Shown here: positions 5,632 to 6,129 of the stretch, one piece after another
How the letters are laid out: every line of letters begins with the position of its first letter
Position numbering within the stretch: position 1 is the first letter of the stretch
NCBI GenBank assembly: GCA_016219145.1
Contig: JACRCG010000152.1
Location: forward strand, 1 to 6,129
Source: Deltaproteobacteria bacterium
Lineage (GTDB): Bacteria > Desulfobacterota > Desulfuromonadia > Geobacterales > Pseudopelobacteraceae
DNA length: 6,129 nucleotides
Direction of reading: 5' to 3'
Made by a program: the position numbers and the translations under genes
The notes under the pieces: generated by a model
The model's input: the letters and a program-made list of their open reading frames with translations, nothing else
What the model was told of the DNA's origin: nothing
Databases searched by the model: none

Positions 5632-6129
5632 TTATCCCTTCAGCTTGAGCGCAATCCGCGCCACATGAGCGCCCTGGAAACGCGCGCCGGCCAACTCGTT
5701 GGCGCTTGGCATCCGCTCACCCTGGCCGCCGGTGATGGTCGTGGCGCCATAGGGGCTGCCGCCGGTAACTTCTGAAAAGCCCATTTGTCCCGCAAAAGAG
5801 TAGGGCAGGCCGACAACAATCATGCCGTGGTGCAGCAAGGTGGTATGAAAGCTGAGAATTGTTGATTCCTGGCCGCCATGCTGCGTAGCCGAACTGCAGA
5901 AAACACTGCCCGGCTTGCCGACCAGGGCTCCTTTCATCCAGAGCCCGCCGGATGCGTCCAGAAACTGCCGCATCTGTCCGCACATGTTGCCGAAACGGGT
6001 CGGAGTGCCGAAAATGACTGCATCTGCCTCAGCCAGATCATTTACGGTTGCCACCGGAATATGGGCCATCCCCTTTTGAGCTTCCAGTGCCCCCATCATA
6101 CCCAGCACCTCATCTGAAAGTGTTTCCGG
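5632..6129 (-). CDS. wrbA: NAD(P)H:quinone oxidoreductase WrbA, 5' end missing
   Basis: This is the C-terminal 165 residues of a flavodoxin-like WrbA; full-length members have about 200, so roughly 35-40 N-terminal residues, including the first phosphate-binding loop, lie beyond the window. The frame stays open to the window edge and begins P-E-T-L-S-D-E-V, matching the conserved V-P-E-T-L-P-x-E-V part of the family, so the GTG at 6108 is not the real start. FMN-binding motifs are clear: G-T-P-T-R-F-G-N-M (window residues 41-49), then S-S-A-T-Q-H-G-G-Q-E (79-88). H-H-G-M (100-103) carries a His placed at the active site in the family. G-G-S-P-Y-G-A-T-T and a C-terminal A-L-K-L-K-G are also typical. 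WrbA is a cytoplasmic tetramer that reduces quinones by two electrons, avoiding semiquinone radicals. It is co-directional with pirin and probably heads the pair or a longer operon. Confidence 0.94.
   Translation of the reverse strand, partial: PETLSDEVLGMMGALEAQKGMAHIPVATVNDLAEADAVIFGTPTRFGNMCGQMRQFLDASGGLWMKGALVGKPGSVFCSSATQHGGQESTILSFHTTLLHHGMIVVGLPYSFAGQMGFSEVTGGSPYGATTITGGQGERMPSANELAGARFQGAHVARIALKLKG

Noticed and set aside
4757..5668. Long + strand open frame of 303 codons opposite pirin
   Set aside because: It is antisense to a clear pirin with all metal ligands and a good ribosome site. Its translation is rich in His, Arg and Gly and resembles no family I know, as expected for a high-GC shadow frame.

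Overview
The window looks like ordinary chromosomal DNA from a Gram-negative bacterium of moderately high GC content. It is densely packed and carries genes on both strands. Gene content and protein style resemble Desulfuromonadales/Geobacter-like deltaproteobacteria, but this is an impression from protein resemblance only; nothing here, such as an rRNA, fixes the taxonomy.

Positions 1-2961 (+ strand) hold the end of a three-gene operon: the C-terminus of a MoxR-family AAA+ ATPase, a membrane-anchored DUF58 protein, and a TgpA-type membrane transglutaminase-like protein with an intact Cys-His-Asp triad. The genes abut or overlap, so they are probably translationally coupled. This trio is widely conserved and is thought to act at the cell envelope: the MoxR ATPase as a chaperone in the cytoplasm, DUF58 as a membrane partner, and the transglutaminase core facing the periplasm. 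The DUF58 reading frame has no ATG/GTG/TTG start that would keep its conserved membrane-anchored N-terminus. It seems to start at a CTG that overlaps the moxR stop codon.

Positions 2962-3840 form a more AT-rich, accessory-looking interval. It contains a possible small unknown gene on the - strand (weak), then a type II toxin-antitoxin pair, brnT-brnA, on the + strand. The toxin gene comes first and overlaps the antitoxin gene by 41 bases. A short palindrome and a near-direct repeat lie in the leader and are candidate BrnA operator sites.

Positions 3952-4773 (+) encode a membrane-anchored alpha/beta hydrolase of the BEM46/ABHD13-like type with a complete catalytic triad. Its 3' end runs 8 bases into the 3' end of a convergent gene. 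Positions 4766-6129 (-) hold a two-gene unit: a WrbA-type NAD(P)H:quinone oxidoreductase (5' end outside the window) followed 14 bases later by a pirin with all four metal ligands. Both are linked to quinone or flavonoid redox chemistry and oxidative stress.

I found no tRNA, rRNA, CRISPR array, insertion sequence or convincing intrinsic terminator, and no clearly novel multi-gene system. The points most worth checking are the non-canonical DUF58 start, the brnTA control region (possibly with a leaderless toxin mRNA), and the small - strand reading frame beside it.
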